64,000 nucleotides of DNA from Thermobifida cellulosilytica TB100 (GTDB lineage: Bacteria; Actinomycetota; Actinomycetes; Streptosporangiales; Streptosporangiaceae): NCBI RefSeq assembly GCF_001517975.1, contig NZ_KQ950180.1, positions 569,755 through 633,754 of the forward strand, in the 5' to 3' direction. Each line of letters opens with the position of its first letter. Within the stretch, counting starts at the first letter, position 1. The notes under the pieces are model-generated. The model had not been told where the DNA came from, did not search any database, and was given only the letters and a program-made list of their open reading frames with translations. A program made the translations under genes and the position numbers. Of this stretch, positions 1-10,638 are shown piece after piece.

Positions 1-544
1 CGTCGACCGAAGCGGCCGCACCGGAACCGATCCGCTCGGTGTCCTCGGCGTCCGCCTCCGAGAACCGGACACGCTCGGTGTCCTCCTCGTCCACCGAGGC
101 AGCCGCACCGGGCGCCCGGTCGGCGTCGTCCTCCGACAGCTCCTCCGCCACGGCGGTCGGTTCGTCCGAGACCTCGGTCCGAGGGTCGTCCGTGTCCTCG
201 GCGGAGGCGGTGCTCCCGCTGTCGTCGTCGAGGTCGAGTCCGTACTCCTCGGCCAGGCTGCGTGCCACCTTGTCGCGGAAGAAGCTGCCGCTGTCCTTGA
301 AGGCACTGGCTTCGAGGAAGGGGGACTCGTCGCCGCCCGAGGCGAACCAACTGGACTCGATCTCGTCCTCGGGTGCTCCCCCGTTCTGGTCGGTACGGTC
401 GGCACCGTCACCGGTGCCGGACTCGTTGAGGTCCACGTCGTTGTCTCTTCTCACGGAAGGACCGGCGACATCGGCTTCCTCGGCCTCAGGGCGCGGATTG
501 ATGTCGCCGTTGCTGCTCTCGCTCAGTTCGTCGCCCCCTGGCAT
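1..544 (-). CDS. Acidic, repetitive hypothetical protein (3' end beyond window)
   Basis: The minus-strand frame opens at ATG 544 and runs off the left edge without a stop, giving 181 residues. The product is very rich in Asp, Glu, Ser and Gly, with almost no hydrophobic stretch until an island around residues 60-105 (ESSWFASGG, RDKVARSLAEEYGLDLDDD). Near the cut end, GAAASVD occurs twice about 29 residues apart and EDTER occurs twice, so the segment is internally repetitive. No domain is recognised. It may be the disordered N-terminal part of a longer protein whose folded part lies outside the window. The 155 bases between this start and the methyltransferase hold its promoter, which I cannot place. 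Confidence 0.6.
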   Translation of the reverse strand, partial: MPGGDELSESSNGDINPRPEAEEADVAGPSVRRDNDVDLNESGTGDGADRTDQNGGAPEDEIESSWFASGGDESPFLEASAFKDSGSFFRDKVARSLAEEYGLDLDDDSGSTASAEDTDDPRTEVSDEPTAVAEELSEDDADRAPGAAASVDEEDTERVRFSEADAEDTERIGSGAAASVD

Positions 545-699
545 CGTCGCTCCCCACACTGCCGGCGCTACCGCTTATGACGCGCAGACGGGGGCGATGG
601 GTTCACGAAAAGTCGGTTGTGAGACAGGCGTTACTGGGGGGCCGCCTGCTTCGTGCCTCACGATACCGGCCCCGGTGACCGAACCGCCGCTGGTGACGC

Positions 700-2569
<1,870 letters not shown>

Positions 2570-2640
2570 GGCCCCACCCTAGTCCGTCTCCGCTCCGGAG
2601 CCGGGCGCGCCGCGGTCCCGGCGGCCCTACCGTGCCGCGG

Positions 2641-3021
2641 TCACGACGCGACGCCCCGGCGCAGCCGGATCTCGTCCAGCGCCTCGTACAGCCGCGACAT
2701 CTCCTCGTCGCTGAACCGCTCGATGAGGCGGAGCATGGTCGCCCCGCGGTCCCCTCCCTCGCGCAGCACCTCGCTCATGACCCGCGCGGTGTGCTCCTCG
2801 CGGCTCTCCCGCGGCCGGTACCGCCAGGCCCGGCCCACCTTCTCGCGGTGCAGCACTCCTTTGTTGAACAGGATGTTCGCGACGGTCATGACCGTCGTGT
2901 AGGCGACGTCGCGTCGATAGTTCATGGTCTCCCTGATCTCGCGGACCGCGAGCGCACGGTCCGCGGTCCACAGGGCGTCCATGATGGCGGCCTCCAGCTC
3001 GCCGAACTCCCTTATCTTCAC
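2641..3021 (-). CDS. BlaI/MecI/CopY-family transcriptional repressor
   Basis: Winged-helix repressor of about 126 residues. The N-terminal half (FGELEAAIMDALW through VAYTTVMTVANILFNKGVL and GRAWRYRP) matches the BlaI/MecI DNA-binding domain, and the C-terminal helices (SEVLREGG, MLRLIERFSDEEMSRLYEALDEI) fit its dimerisation region. In this family the repressor is usually released by cleavage by an M56 peptidase (BlaR1); no such gene is adjacent in the window. GGAGG at 3033-3037 abuts one GTG at 3033 and lies 11 bases before a second in-frame GTG at 3021, which I prefer. The targets are unknown, although the aminotransferase immediately downstream is a candidate. Confidence 0.8.
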   Translation of the reverse strand: MKIREFGELEAAIMDALWTADRALAVREIRETMNYRRDVAYTTVMTVANILFNKGVLHREKVGRAWRYRPRESREEHTARVMSEVLREGGDRGATMLRLIERFSDEEMSRLYEALDEIRLRRGVAS

Positions 3022-3212
3022 TATTGTCCCCACCTCCAGGCAGCATGCTAGAAGCGGAGATGACCCGGACAGGGCGAAACGCGACCGGGCACACCGATCC
3101 GTACCCTTCTCCGGACAGAACCGCCGTTTCCGCCGCCGCGGCGGCGACCGCTGCCGCGTTTTCGGGAATCAAGAAATCGTTTTCGCGCTCTCCTCGTTAC
3201 CCGAGCGAGACC

Positions 3213-4082
3213 TCACAGCACTCCGCGGAGGTGGATTTCTGTCTGTTCCGCCAGATTGCGTGGAATGACATAGGGGCGCTCGGCGTTGATGTCGGGCCAG
3301 TTGTCCTGGATCTCCTCCGCGGTGACGTGTTCCAGCAGCACGCCGGGCCCCTCCGCCACGAACACCCGGGCGATCCGTCCGCCGCCCACGGAGTAGACCT
3401 CGCCGGTGGTGGGGCAGTCCTCGTGGGCCAGCCACAGCACCAGCGGGGTGACCTTCTCCGGGCTGAGCACGGCGGCGGCGTCCGCGGGGAACAGGTCCCG
3501 GGTCATCCGGGTGTAGGCGAGGGGGGCGATGGCGTTGACGTTGATGTCGTACTTGGCCCCCTCGATGGCGAGGGTCTTGGTGAGGCCGACGAGGCCCATC
3601 TTGGCGGCCGAGTAGTTGCTCTGCCCGAAGTTGCCGAACAGGCCGGAGGGCGAGGTGGTGTTGACGATGCGGCCGTAGCCCTGCTCCCGCAGGCGCTCGA
3701 AGGCCGCGCGGGTGACCAGGAAGGAGCCGCGCAGGTGCACGGCCAGCACCTCGTCCCACTCCCGGGCGGAGATGTTCCTGAAGGACCGGTCGCGCAGGAT
3801 TCCCGCGTTGTTGACGATCACGTCGACCCGGCCGAAGGCGTCGTCGGCCTCCTCGACGAGCGACTGCGCCCCCTCCTCGGTGGAGATGTCCGCGGTGTGG
3901 GCCAGGGCACTGCCGCCGTGGGCGCGGATGCGGTCCGCGACCGCGGCGGCGGCCTGCGCGTCGAGGTCGTTGACGACCACTTTGGCTCCGCGCGCGGCGA
4001 ACCCGAGCGCGTGGGAGCGGCCCAGTCCGTGCCCGGCCCCGGTGATGACCGCGACTCTTCCGTCGAACCGCAGCTCGCCCAT
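3213..4082 (-). CDS. Short-chain dehydrogenase/reductase (MFE-2-like)
   Basis: NAD(P)-dependent oxidoreductase of 289 residues. The cofactor motif TGAGHGLG begins at residue 14, NNAG is at 91-94, the catalytic serine is about Ser144 (NTTSPSG), and Tyr157 and Lys161 form YSAAK. The sequence style (GGRIARVFVAEGPGVLL near the C-terminus) resembles the 3-hydroxyacyl-CoA dehydrogenase domain of peroxisomal multifunctional enzyme type 2 rather than plain FabG, which suggests a role in acyl-CoA oxidation; this is inference. The start is ATG 4082, preceded by GGAGGAGGAAG. The reading frame continues upstream without a stop, but that extension is Arg-rich and lacks a ribosome site. Confidence 0.85.
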   Translation of the reverse strand: MGELRFDGRVAVITGAGHGLGRSHALGFAARGAKVVVNDLDAQAAAAVADRIRAHGGSALAHTADISTEEGAQSLVEEADDAFGRVDVIVNNAGILRDRSFRNISAREWDEVLAVHLRGSFLVTRAAFERLREQGYGRIVNTTSPSGLFGNFGQSNYSAAKMGLVGLTKTLAIEGAKYDINVNAIAPLAYTRMTRDLFPADAAAVLSPEKVTPLVLWLAHEDCPTTGEVYSVGGGRIARVFVAEGPGVLLEHVTAEEIQDNWPDINAERPYVIPRNLAEQTEIHLRGVL

Positions 4083-4371
4083 TGCTTCCTCCTCCGTGAG
4101 AGGCCCGGGGTCGGGGTTTCCCGGGCGCGGGAGCGGGGAGACCGGCCGACTGCCGGTCGCCTCCTCTCCGCGGTCCGCGTCCCGCGGACGTCTGCGTCCG
4201 CGCCGCGAGGTCAGAGGACAGTCAATACCCGATCCGCGTCCGGTGCGCGATCGCTTCGGGGACACGGTTTCGGCACGGTGCTCCCAGGAACGCCCGTGCC
4301 GTACCGGATTCCGCCCCGATGTCCGGTCCCGAAAGCGCCGTACCGGCAACTCTGCACCTTCTGTGCAAAAA

Positions 4372-4387
4372 TGTGAAGCAAGTCACA
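4372..4387. promoter_or_regulatory. Crp/GlxR-type operator
   Basis: The sequence TGTGAAGCAAGTCACA is a perfect TGTGA-N6-TCACA palindrome, the consensus of Crp and actinobacterial GlxR/Cmr regulators. It lies about 100 bases upstream of the kgd promoter and 290 bases upstream of the dehydrogenase start, so it could serve either gene. No Crp-family gene is present in the window. Confidence 0.6.
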
Positions 4388-4482
4388 GGATTAGCCGTGA
4401 ACAGAAGTGGGGATAGTGGACAGCGCACCCCACCAGGCACTGCTGCGAGCGGGAATCCCAGCAGACCTCACCGCAGCCGCCC

Positions 4483-4511
4483 TTGATTTGTGAATAAATG
4501 TTAGGTATACC
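4483..4511 (+). promoter_or_regulatory. Housekeeping-type promoter for kgd
   Basis: TTGATT (4483-4488) and TATACC (4506-4511) are separated by exactly 17 bases, a good match to an actinobacterial principal-sigma promoter. Transcription would start near 4518 and leave a leader of about 170 bases before the GTG of kgd. Confidence 0.6.
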
Positions 4512-4688
4512 CCAGCGTGGCACTGTGCTGGAGGCTCCGCGCGGGCCTCTGGCAAAGTAGCCTGTTACCACGAGACGGTCCGCTGGGCATGTCCTGGTGC
4601 GGTTACCCGTAGCACAGCCACATCCACATCCGGCCGCCCGTCTCCCCGTCAATTCACAAACGAGCTGCGGAAGAGGGCGATCTCCGCC

Positions 4689-7600
4689 GTGTCGTCTGAG
4701 GCATCTCAACCCCTGACAGATTTCGGCCCGAACGAGTGGCTGGTCGACGAGCTGCACCGTAAGTACCTCGCCGACCCCAACTCCGTTGACAAGGCATGGT
4801 GGAACTTCTTCGCGGACTACAAGTCCGGCTCCGCCGCCAACGGGGCGACTTCCCCCGCCAAGGGCAGCGCGTCCTCCGACGCCGCGGCCCGGAAGGCAGC
4901 CGCCGGAGGGGCGGCCACCACCGCTCCCTCCCGTTCCTCCTCCGCGAAGTCCGACGGCGCCGCCGAGGACGCGCTCGCGGTCTCCGAGGAGCGGCTGCGT
5001 GGCGCGTCGGCGCGCACCGCCACCAACATGGAGTCCAGTCTCAGCCTGCCCACCGCCACGAGCGTGCGGTCGGTGCCGGTGAAGCTGCTGTTCGACAACC
5101 GCATCGTGATCAACAACCACCTGCGGCGCGGACGCGGCGGAAAGGTCTCCTTCACCCATCTGATCGGCTACGCCATGGTCAAGGCGCTGGAGTCGGTCCC
5201 GGTGATGAACTACTCCTACACCGAGATCGACGGCAAGCCCGCCGTGGTCAAGCCCAAGCACGTCAACTTCGGCCTGGCCATCGACCTGGCCCGGCCGGAC
5301 GGCTCCCGGCAGCTTGTGGTGCCGAACATCAAGGCCGCCGACACCCTGGACTTCAAGGAGTTCTGGAGCGCGTACGAGGAGATCGTGCGCAAGGCGCGCA
5401 ACAACAAGCTGACCGTCTCCGACTTCCAGGGCACCACCATCAGCCTCACCAACCCCGGAGGCATCGGCACCGTGCACTCGGTGCCGCGGCTCATGCCCGG
5501 CCAGGGCACCATCCTGGGCGTGGGCGCCATGGAGTACCCGGCCGAGTTCCAGGGCGCCTCCCCCGAGACCCTGAACAACCTGGCCATCAGCAAGGTCATG
5601 ACGCTGACCTCCACCTACGACCACCGCATCATCCAGGGTGCGCAGTCGGGTGAGTTCCTGCGGACCATCCACCAGCTCCTGCTGGGCGAGGACGGGTTCT
5701 ACGACGAGATCTTCGAGTCCCTGCGCATCCCCTACGAGCCGGTCCGGTGGGTGCAGGACATCTCGGTGAACCGGGACAGCCAGCTCGACAAGGCCACCCG
5801 GGTCCAGGAGCTCATCCACGCCTACCGCGTGCGCGGGCACCTGATGGCCAACACCGACCCGCTGGAGTACAAGCAGCGCCGCCACCCCGACCTCGACGTC
5901 CTCGAGCACGGCCTCACCCTGTGGGACCTGGACCGCGAGTTCCCGACGGGCGGGTTCGGCGGCAAGCCGGTCATGAAGCTCCGCGAGATCCTGGGCGTGC
6001 TGCGCGACACCTACTGCCGGACGGTGGGTATCGAGTACATGCACATCCAGAGCCCCGAGGAGCGGGAGTGGATCCAGGCCCGCGTCGAGCGGGAGCCGGA
6101 GAAGATCAGCCGCGACGAGCAGCTCCACATCCTGCGCCGGCTCAACAGCGCCGAGGCGTTCGAGACCTTCCTGCAAACCAAGTACGTGGGCCAGAAGCGC
6201 TTCTCGCTGGAGGGCGGCGAGTCGCTGATCCCGCTGCTGGACGGGGTGATCTCCAAGGCCGCCAAGGCCCAGTTGGACGAGGTCGTCATCGGCATGGCCC
6301 ACCGCGGCCGGCTGAACGTGCTGGCCAACATCTGCGGCAAGTCCTACGCGCAGATCTTCGGCGAGTTCGAGGGCAACCTCGACCCGCGCAGCGCGCACGG
6401 CTCCGGCGACGTCAAGTACCACCTGGGCACCAAGGGCACCTTCACCACGCCCGACGGTGAGAAGATCGCGATCACGCTGGCCGCCAACCCCAGCCACCTG
6501 GAGACCGTCAACCCGGTCGCCGAGGGCATCGTGCGCGCCAAGCAGGACGTCCTCAACAAGGGCGCCAACGGGTTCACCGTCCTGCCGATCCTCATCCACG
6601 GCGACGCCGCGTTCGCCGGCCAGGGCGTGGTGGCCGAGACCCTGAACCTGTCGCAACTGCGCGGCTACCGCACCGGCGGCACCGTGCACATCATCGTCAA
6701 CAACCAGGTGGGCTTCACCACCTCCCCCAAGGACAGCCGCTCCAGCGTCTACGCCACCGACGTGGCCCGCATGGTCCAGGCGCCCATCTTCCACGTCAAC
6801 GGGGACGACCCCGAGGCCGTGGTCCGGGTGGCCCAGTTGGCGTTCGCCTACCGGCAGGCGTTCAACAAGGACGTCGTCATCGACCTGGTCTGCTACCGGC
6901 GGCGCGGGCACAACGAGGCGGACAACCCCTCGTTCACCCAGCCGCTGATGTACGACGTGATCGACGCCAAGCGGTCCACCCGCAAGCTGTACACCGAGGC
7001 GCTGATCGGCCGCGGCGACATCTCCGTCGAGGAGGCCGAGCAGGCGCTGCGCGACTACCAGGAGCAACTGGAGCGCGCCTTCACCGAGACCCGCGAGGCC
7101 GCGAAGAAGCCGGTCGAGCCGGGCTCGGTGATCAAGCCCGAGGTGTTCACCGAGGGCCGGATCGACCACTCCGCCACCGAGACGGCGATCACCGAGGAGG
7201 TCGTCAAGCGGGTGGTGGACACCCAGGTCTCGCTGCCCGAGGGCTTCACCGTGCACCCGAGGCTGCTGCCGCAGTTGCAGCGCCGCGTGCGGATGGTCGA
7301 GGAGGACGCGATCGACTGGGCGCTCGGCGAGACGCTGGCGTTCGGTTCGCTGCTGATCGACGGCCACCCGGTGCGCCTGGTCGGCCAGGACAGCCGCCGC
7401 GGCACCTTCGGCCAGCGGCACGCCGTCCTGGTGGACCGCAAGACCGGCGAGGAGTACACCCCGCTCAAGGTGTTCGACCAGGGGACCTCGAAGTTCTACG
7501 TGCACGACTCGCTGCTGAGCGAGTACGCGGCCCTGGGCTTCGAGTACGGCTACTCGCTGGAGCGCCCCGACGCCCTGGTGGCCTGGGAGGCGCAGTTCGG

Positions 7601-8339
7601 CGACTTCGTCAACGGCGCGCAGACCGTCATCGACGAGTACATCAGCTCGGGCGAGCAGAAGTGGGGCCAGCGCTCCAGCGTCACCCTGCTGCTGCCGCAC
7701 GGCTACGAGGGCCAGGGGCCGGACCACTCCTCGGCGCGCATCGAGCGCTTCCTGCAACTGTGCGCCCAGGAGAACATGACGGTCACCATCCCGACCACCC
7801 CGGCGAACTACTTCCACCTGCTGCGCTGGCAAGTGAAGTCGCCGTACCAGCGCCCGCTGATCGTGTTCACGCCCAAGTCGATGCTGCGGCACAAGGCGGC
7901 GGTCTCGGCGGTCTCGGAGTTCACCTCCGGGTCGTTCCAGCCGCTGATCCCGGACACCAGCGGCATCGCTCCGGAGGACGTGCGGCGCGTGGTGCTCTGC
8001 TCGGGCAAGATCTACTACGAGCTCGACGCGGCCCGGAAGCGGACCGGGGACACCCACACCGCGATCATCCGGGTGGAGCGGCTGTACCCGCTGCCGATCG
8101 ACGAGATCCGCCAGCAGCTCAAGGCGTTCCCCAACGCGGGCGAGGTGCTGTGGGTCCAGGAGGAGCCGGCGAACATGGGGCCGTGGCCGTTCGTGGCGCT
8201 GGTCTTCTCCGAGCAGCTCGACCGCCCGTTCACCCGCGTGTCGCGCTCCGCGAGCTCCTCTCCCGCCGCGGGTTCCGCCAAGCGGCACGAGGTGGAGCAG
8301 CAGGCCCTGGTCAACACGGTCTTCCCGCCGACCGACTGA
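4689..8339 (+). CDS. kgd: Multifunctional 2-oxoglutarate decarboxylase/dehydrogenase Kgd (OdhA)
   Basis: Central TCA-cycle enzyme of 1,216 residues that fuses an E2-like succinyltransferase domain to a thiamine-diphosphate E1 domain, an architecture specific to Actinobacteria. The N-terminus ([19 protein letters not shown]) is the short E1 helix segment, followed by a Ser/Ala-rich linker to about residue 110. The E2 core carries the catalytic-histidine motif [14 protein letters not shown]. The E1 part has [29 protein letters not shown] and NNQVGFTT. There is no lipoyl domain, as expected; the lipoyl carrier is shared with the pyruvate dehydrogenase E2. The start is GTG 4689, with GGAAGAGGG about 10 bases upstream. 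The downstream DUF6104 gene begins 12 bases after the stop and is probably cotranscribed. Confidence 0.96.
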   Translation: MSSEASQPLTDFGPNEWLVDELHRKYLADPNSVDKAWWNFFADYKSGSAANGATSPAKGSASSDAAARKAAAGGAATTAPSRSSSAKSDGAAEDALAVSEERLRGASARTATNMESSLSLPTATSVRSVPVKLLFDNRIVINNHLRRGRGGKVSFTHLIGYAMVKALESVPVMNYSYTEIDGKPAVVKPKHVNFGLAIDLARPDGSRQLVVPNIKAADTLDFKEFWSAYEEIVRKARNNKLTVSDFQGTTISLTNPGGIGTVHSVPRLMPGQGTILGVGAMEYPAEFQGASPETLNNLAISKVMTLTSTYDHRIIQGAQSGEFLRTIHQLLLGEDGFYDEIFESLRIPYEPVRWVQDISVNRDSQLDKATRVQELIHAYRVRGHLMANTDPLEYKQRRHPDLDVLEHGLTLWDLDREFPTGGFGGKPVMKLREILGVLRDTYCRTVGIEYMHIQSPEEREWIQARVEREPEKISRDEQLHILRRLNSAEAFETFLQTKYVGQKRFSLEGGESLIPLLDGVISKAAKAQLDEVVIGMAHRGRLNVLANICGKSYAQIFGEFEGNLDPRSAHGSGDVKYHLGTKGTFTTPDGEKIAITLAANPSHLETVNPVAEGIVRAKQDVLNKGANGFTVLPILIHGDAAFAGQGVVAETLNLSQLRGYRTGGTVHIIVNNQVGFTTSPKDSRSSVYATDVARMVQAPIFHVNGDDPEAVVRVAQLAFAYRQAFNKDVVIDLVCYRRRGHNEADNPSFTQPLMYDVIDAKRSTRKLYTEALIGRGDISVEEAEQALRDYQEQLERAFTETREAAKKPVEPGSVIKPEVFTEGRIDHSATETAITEEVVKRVVDTQVSLPEGFTVHPRLLPQLQRRVRMVEEDAIDWALGETLAFGSLLIDGHPVRLVGQDSRRGTFGQRHAVLVDRKTGEEYTPLKVFDQGTSKFYVHDSLLSEYAALGFEYGYSLERPDALVAWEAQFGDFVNGAQTVIDEYISSGEQKWGQRSSVTLLLPHGYEGQGPDHSSARIERFLQLCAQENMTVTIPTTPANYFHLLRWQVKSPYQRPLIVFTPKSMLRHKAAVSAVSEFTSGSFQPLIPDTSGIAPEDVRRVVLCSGKIYYELDAARKRTGDTHTAIIRVERLYPLPIDEIRQQLKAFPNAGEVLWVQEEPANMGPWPFVALVFSEQLDRPFTRVSRSASSSPAAGSAKRHEVEQQALVNTVFPPTD

Positions 8340-8351
8340 GGCAGCGGTCCG

Positions 8352-8528
8352 ATGTACTACACCGATCGCGGAATCGAGGAACTGGAGAAGCGCCGCGGCG
8401 AGGAGGAGGTCACCCTGGCGTGGCTCGCCGAGCAGTTGCGGATCTTCACCGACCTGAACCCGGAGTTCGAGACCGCCGTCGACCGGCTGGCCACCTGGCT
8501 GGCCCGCGACGATGACGACGACGAGTAG
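8352..8528 (+). CDS. DUF6104-family small protein
   Basis: A 58-residue acidic protein starting MYYTDRGIEELEKRRGEEEV, with WLAEQLRIFTDLNPEFETAVDRLATWLARDDDD following. It is mostly predicted helix, has no membrane segment and ends in a run of aspartates. Small proteins of this type are found directly behind kgd in other actinomycetes, so the linkage looks conserved. The function is unknown. A role in the 2-oxoglutarate dehydrogenase complex is only a guess from position. Confidence 0.85.
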   Translation: MYYTDRGIEELEKRRGEEEVTLAWLAEQLRIFTDLNPEFETAVDRLATWLARDDDDDE

Positions 8529-8545
8529 CGCGGCTCCGTGACCGC

Positions 8546-8576
8546 CGAGGCCCCCGGCCGAGTGCCGGGGGCCTCG
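8546..8576 (+). terminator. Stem-loop terminator after kgd operon
   Basis: A perfect 13-bp inverted repeat (CGAGGCCCCCGGC, loop CGAGT, complementary arm) starts 17 bases after the DUF6104 stop. There is no T-tract, as is common for actinobacterial terminators. Confidence 0.75.
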
Positions 8577-8670
8577 TGCGTTCCCGGGCGGCCTCCGCCC
8601 GGTCCGGTCGTCCCTGACGCGGGTAGTGGGCTTCCCCGAGGGGAGGTCGGGGATTCCCCTGGGATCTCGC

Positions 8671-8708
8671 GACATATCTTGAGAGCGCCACCATCGAGAC
8701 ATATCGTG
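8671..8708. promoter_or_regulatory. Direct-repeat operator candidate before DUF4097-padR
   Basis: Two copies of GACATATCnTG lie at 8671-8681 and 8698-8708, 27 bases apart, in the 160-base leader of the DUF4097-padR operon. PadR regulators commonly bind ATAT-centred repeats in their own promoters, so this is a candidate autoregulatory site. The -10 hexamer may overlap one of the CATATC cores. Confidence 0.45.
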
Positions 8709-8739
8709 TTTACAGAGGCGCTGACAGAAGGGGACCGCG

Positions 8740-9594
8740 ATGGCACGTTGGACCATCGACAAACCGACCACACGCACACTCGACGGAATCGTGGCCCTGC
8801 GTGTGCGCATCATCGGCGGCCACGTCAACATCCTGCCCACGGACGACCCGGTGACCTTCGAGGTCTCCGAGCTCTCGGGTGAGCCGCTCCTGGTCTCCCA
8901 CGAGGCCGGGATCCTCACCGTCACCTACGCCGACCTGACCCGCGACGGCCTCCTGGAGCGGCTGCGGCCGGTCCAGTTGAACAGCTACCGGGACCTGCCG
9001 CGCCGCAGCGCGACCGTCAGCCTCCGTGTCCCGCACGACTGCCCGGTCGAGGTCACCGCGGCCACCGCGTCGATCGTGGCGGCCGGGCTGAGCGCCAAGA
9101 CCCGGCTGCGCAGCGGCTCCGGGGACATCACCCTGGACGGCGTGAGCGGCGAGACGGAGGTCCGGTCCGTCTCCGGCGACCTGGAGGGCCGCGGCCTGGC
9201 CGGCAGGCTCTCCTACAACAGCGTCAGCGGCGACCTGGAGCTCGCGGGGGGCCGCTTCTCCGAGCTGTCCGCCAAGACCGCCTCCGGTGAGCTGCTCGCC
9301 GACATCGACCTGGCCCCCTCCGCCCGGGTCACCCTGGGGACCGTCTCCGGCGAGGTCGCCCTGCGCCTGCCCGCCGACACCTCGGCCGAGGTCGAACTGC
9401 GCTCGGCGACCGGCTCCCTGGACTCGGCGTTCAGCCTGGACCGGCAGGACTCGCGCGGGCTGCGCCGGCTCACCGGCAAGATCGGCCCCGGGGTCGACCC
9501 CGCCACCATCACCACGACCACCGTCTCCGGCACCGTCTCGCTGCTGCGCCGGGCGGCCGACGCTCCGGCCGCGATCCCGAAGGGGGACTCATGA
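8740..9594 (+). CDS. DUF4097 beta-strand repeat protein
   Basis: A soluble 284-residue protein with no signal peptide or membrane helix. From about residue 115 onward it is a run of short repeats built on SGSGDITL, SVSGDLEG, SVSGDLEL, TASGELLA, TVSGEVAL, SATGSL and TVSGTVSL, the pattern of DUF4097 (a putative adhesin-like right-handed beta fold). The N-terminal 100 residues include the WTIDKPTTRTL opening seen in actinobacterial members. The gene overlaps the padR gene by four bases (ATGA), so the two are translationally coupled; PadR may control or respond to this protein. The biochemical role of the family is not known. Confidence 0.85.
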   Translation: MARWTIDKPTTRTLDGIVALRVRIIGGHVNILPTDDPVTFEVSELSGEPLLVSHEAGILTVTYADLTRDGLLERLRPVQLNSYRDLPRRSATVSLRVPHDCPVEVTAATASIVAAGLSAKTRLRSGSGDITLDGVSGETEVRSVSGDLEGRGLAGRLSYNSVSGDLELAGGRFSELSAKTASGELLADIDLAPSARVTLGTVSGEVALRLPADTSAEVELRSATGSLDSAFSLDRQDSRGLRRLTGKIGPGVDPATITTTTVSGTVSLLRRAADAPAAIPKGDS

Positions 9595-10451
9595 GCACCA
9601 TCTTCGGCCACGGCCGACTCCGCCTGTACCTGCTGAAACTGCTGGACGAGCGTCCCCGGCACGGCTACGAGATCATCAGCCTGCTGCGGGACCGGTTCCT
9701 CGGCATCTACTCCCCCTCCCCCGGCACCATCTACCCCCGCCTCGCCCGCCTGGAGGAGGAGGGCCTGGTCACCCACGAGGAGGTGGACGGCCGCAAGGTC
9801 TACCGGCTCACCGACAAGGGCCGCGCCGAACTGCACGAGCGCACCCGGGACCTGGAGGACCTGGAGCGGGAGCTCACCGAGTCGGTGCGCGACATCGCCC
9901 GCGCGGTGCAGCGCGACGTCCGCGACACCATCAGCCACCTGCGGGAGGAGCTGAAGACCGCGGCCCGGGGCACCCGGCGCCCCCGGACCGGGACGGACCG
10001 GTCCGGCCGCGGCTCCGACGACGTCTGGGGCCGGGCCGCCGAGGAGGAGGCGCGGACCGGCGAGGGCTCCGGGCGCGGAGGCGCGGAGCGCGAGCCCTGC
10101 TTCCAGTGGAGCCGCGAGTGGGAGAAGTTCGCCCACGGCTTCACCTGGGGAGCCCGCGTCCGCGCGGCCACGGACCGCGCCGCGTTCGCCGACCTGGAGC
10201 GGACCCTGCGGGACTTCGCCGACCGGGTCCGCGACCTCGCCCACGAGGCGGGCAACGTCAGCGAGGCGGCAGTGGCCGACCTGCGCCGCATTCTGGACGA
10301 GGCGTTCGAGGTCATCCGGCGCGACGCCGCCCGGTGGGGGCCGCCCGCCCAGGAGTCCGCCGCGCGCCCCGGGGAGAAGGCCGGACAGGCCGCCCCCGAG
10401 GAGCCCCGCGGCCCCGAGGAAACCGGCGGCCCGGAGCAGCCGAAGGACTGA
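9591..10451 (+). CDS. PadR-family transcriptional regulator with long acidic tail
   Basis: The first 100 residues form a PadR winged helix: LRLYLLKLLDERPRHGYEII, SPSPGTIYPRLARLEEEGLV, and a wing ending DGRKVYRLTDKGR. After it comes a helix rich in charged residues (about 85-125), probably for dimerisation. The remaining 150 residues contain a conserved-looking segment (FQWSREWEKFAHGFTWG to about residue 240) and a Pro/Glu-rich disordered tail. At 286 residues it is much longer than a minimal PadR (about 110). ATG 9591 overlaps the stop of the DUF4097 gene. The long tail might sense a ligand or partner; that is inference. Confidence 0.88.
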   Translation: MSTIFGHGRLRLYLLKLLDERPRHGYEIISLLRDRFLGIYSPSPGTIYPRLARLEEEGLVTHEEVDGRKVYRLTDKGRAELHERTRDLEDLERELTESVRDIARAVQRDVRDTISHLREELKTAARGTRRPRTGTDRSGRGSDDVWGRAAEEEARTGEGSGRGGAEREPCFQWSREWEKFAHGFTWGARVRAATDRAAFADLERTLRDFADRVRDLAHEAGNVSEAAVADLRRILDEAFEVIRRDAARWGPPAQESAARPGEKAGQAAPEEPRGPEETGGPEQPKD

Positions 10452-10456
10452 CCGGC

Positions 10457-10495
10457 GCGCGGCGGGGACCGGGCCTCCTGCGGTCCCCGCCGCGC
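10457..10495 (+). terminator. Stem-loop terminator after padR
   Basis: A 14-bp perfect inverted repeat (10457-10470 with 10482-10495) just after the padR stop forms a strong GC-rich hairpin without a T-tract. Confidence 0.7.
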
Positions 10496-10638
10496 CGCCG
10501 TCCCCGGCTCCCCGTCCCCGCCGGTCGGCCGCGGAACTTTCCTTCGCCCGGAGGACCACCGCCGTATCCGATGGGCCCCCGCCGTGTACTAGCCTTTTCT
10601 GGTCCCCGAGTATCTGTCTCCCGGAGAGAAGGAGCATC

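Larger units (their letters stand above)
4083..4688. other. Divergent intergenic region between SDR and kgd
   Basis: About 600 bases without a credible gene. It contains a perfect Crp/GlxR-type palindrome (4372-4387) and a good housekeeping promoter for kgd (4483-4511), both listed separately. The stretch 4370-4510 is clearly more AT-rich than its surroundings, consistent with a control region. The promoter of the leftward dehydrogenase gene should lie in the left part but I cannot identify it. Confidence 0.6.

Noticed and set aside
4383-8924. 1,513-codon minus-strand open frame across kgd
   Set aside because: Antisense of kgd, rich in Leu/Val/Gly/His without any domain; such shadows are expected in GC-rich genes.
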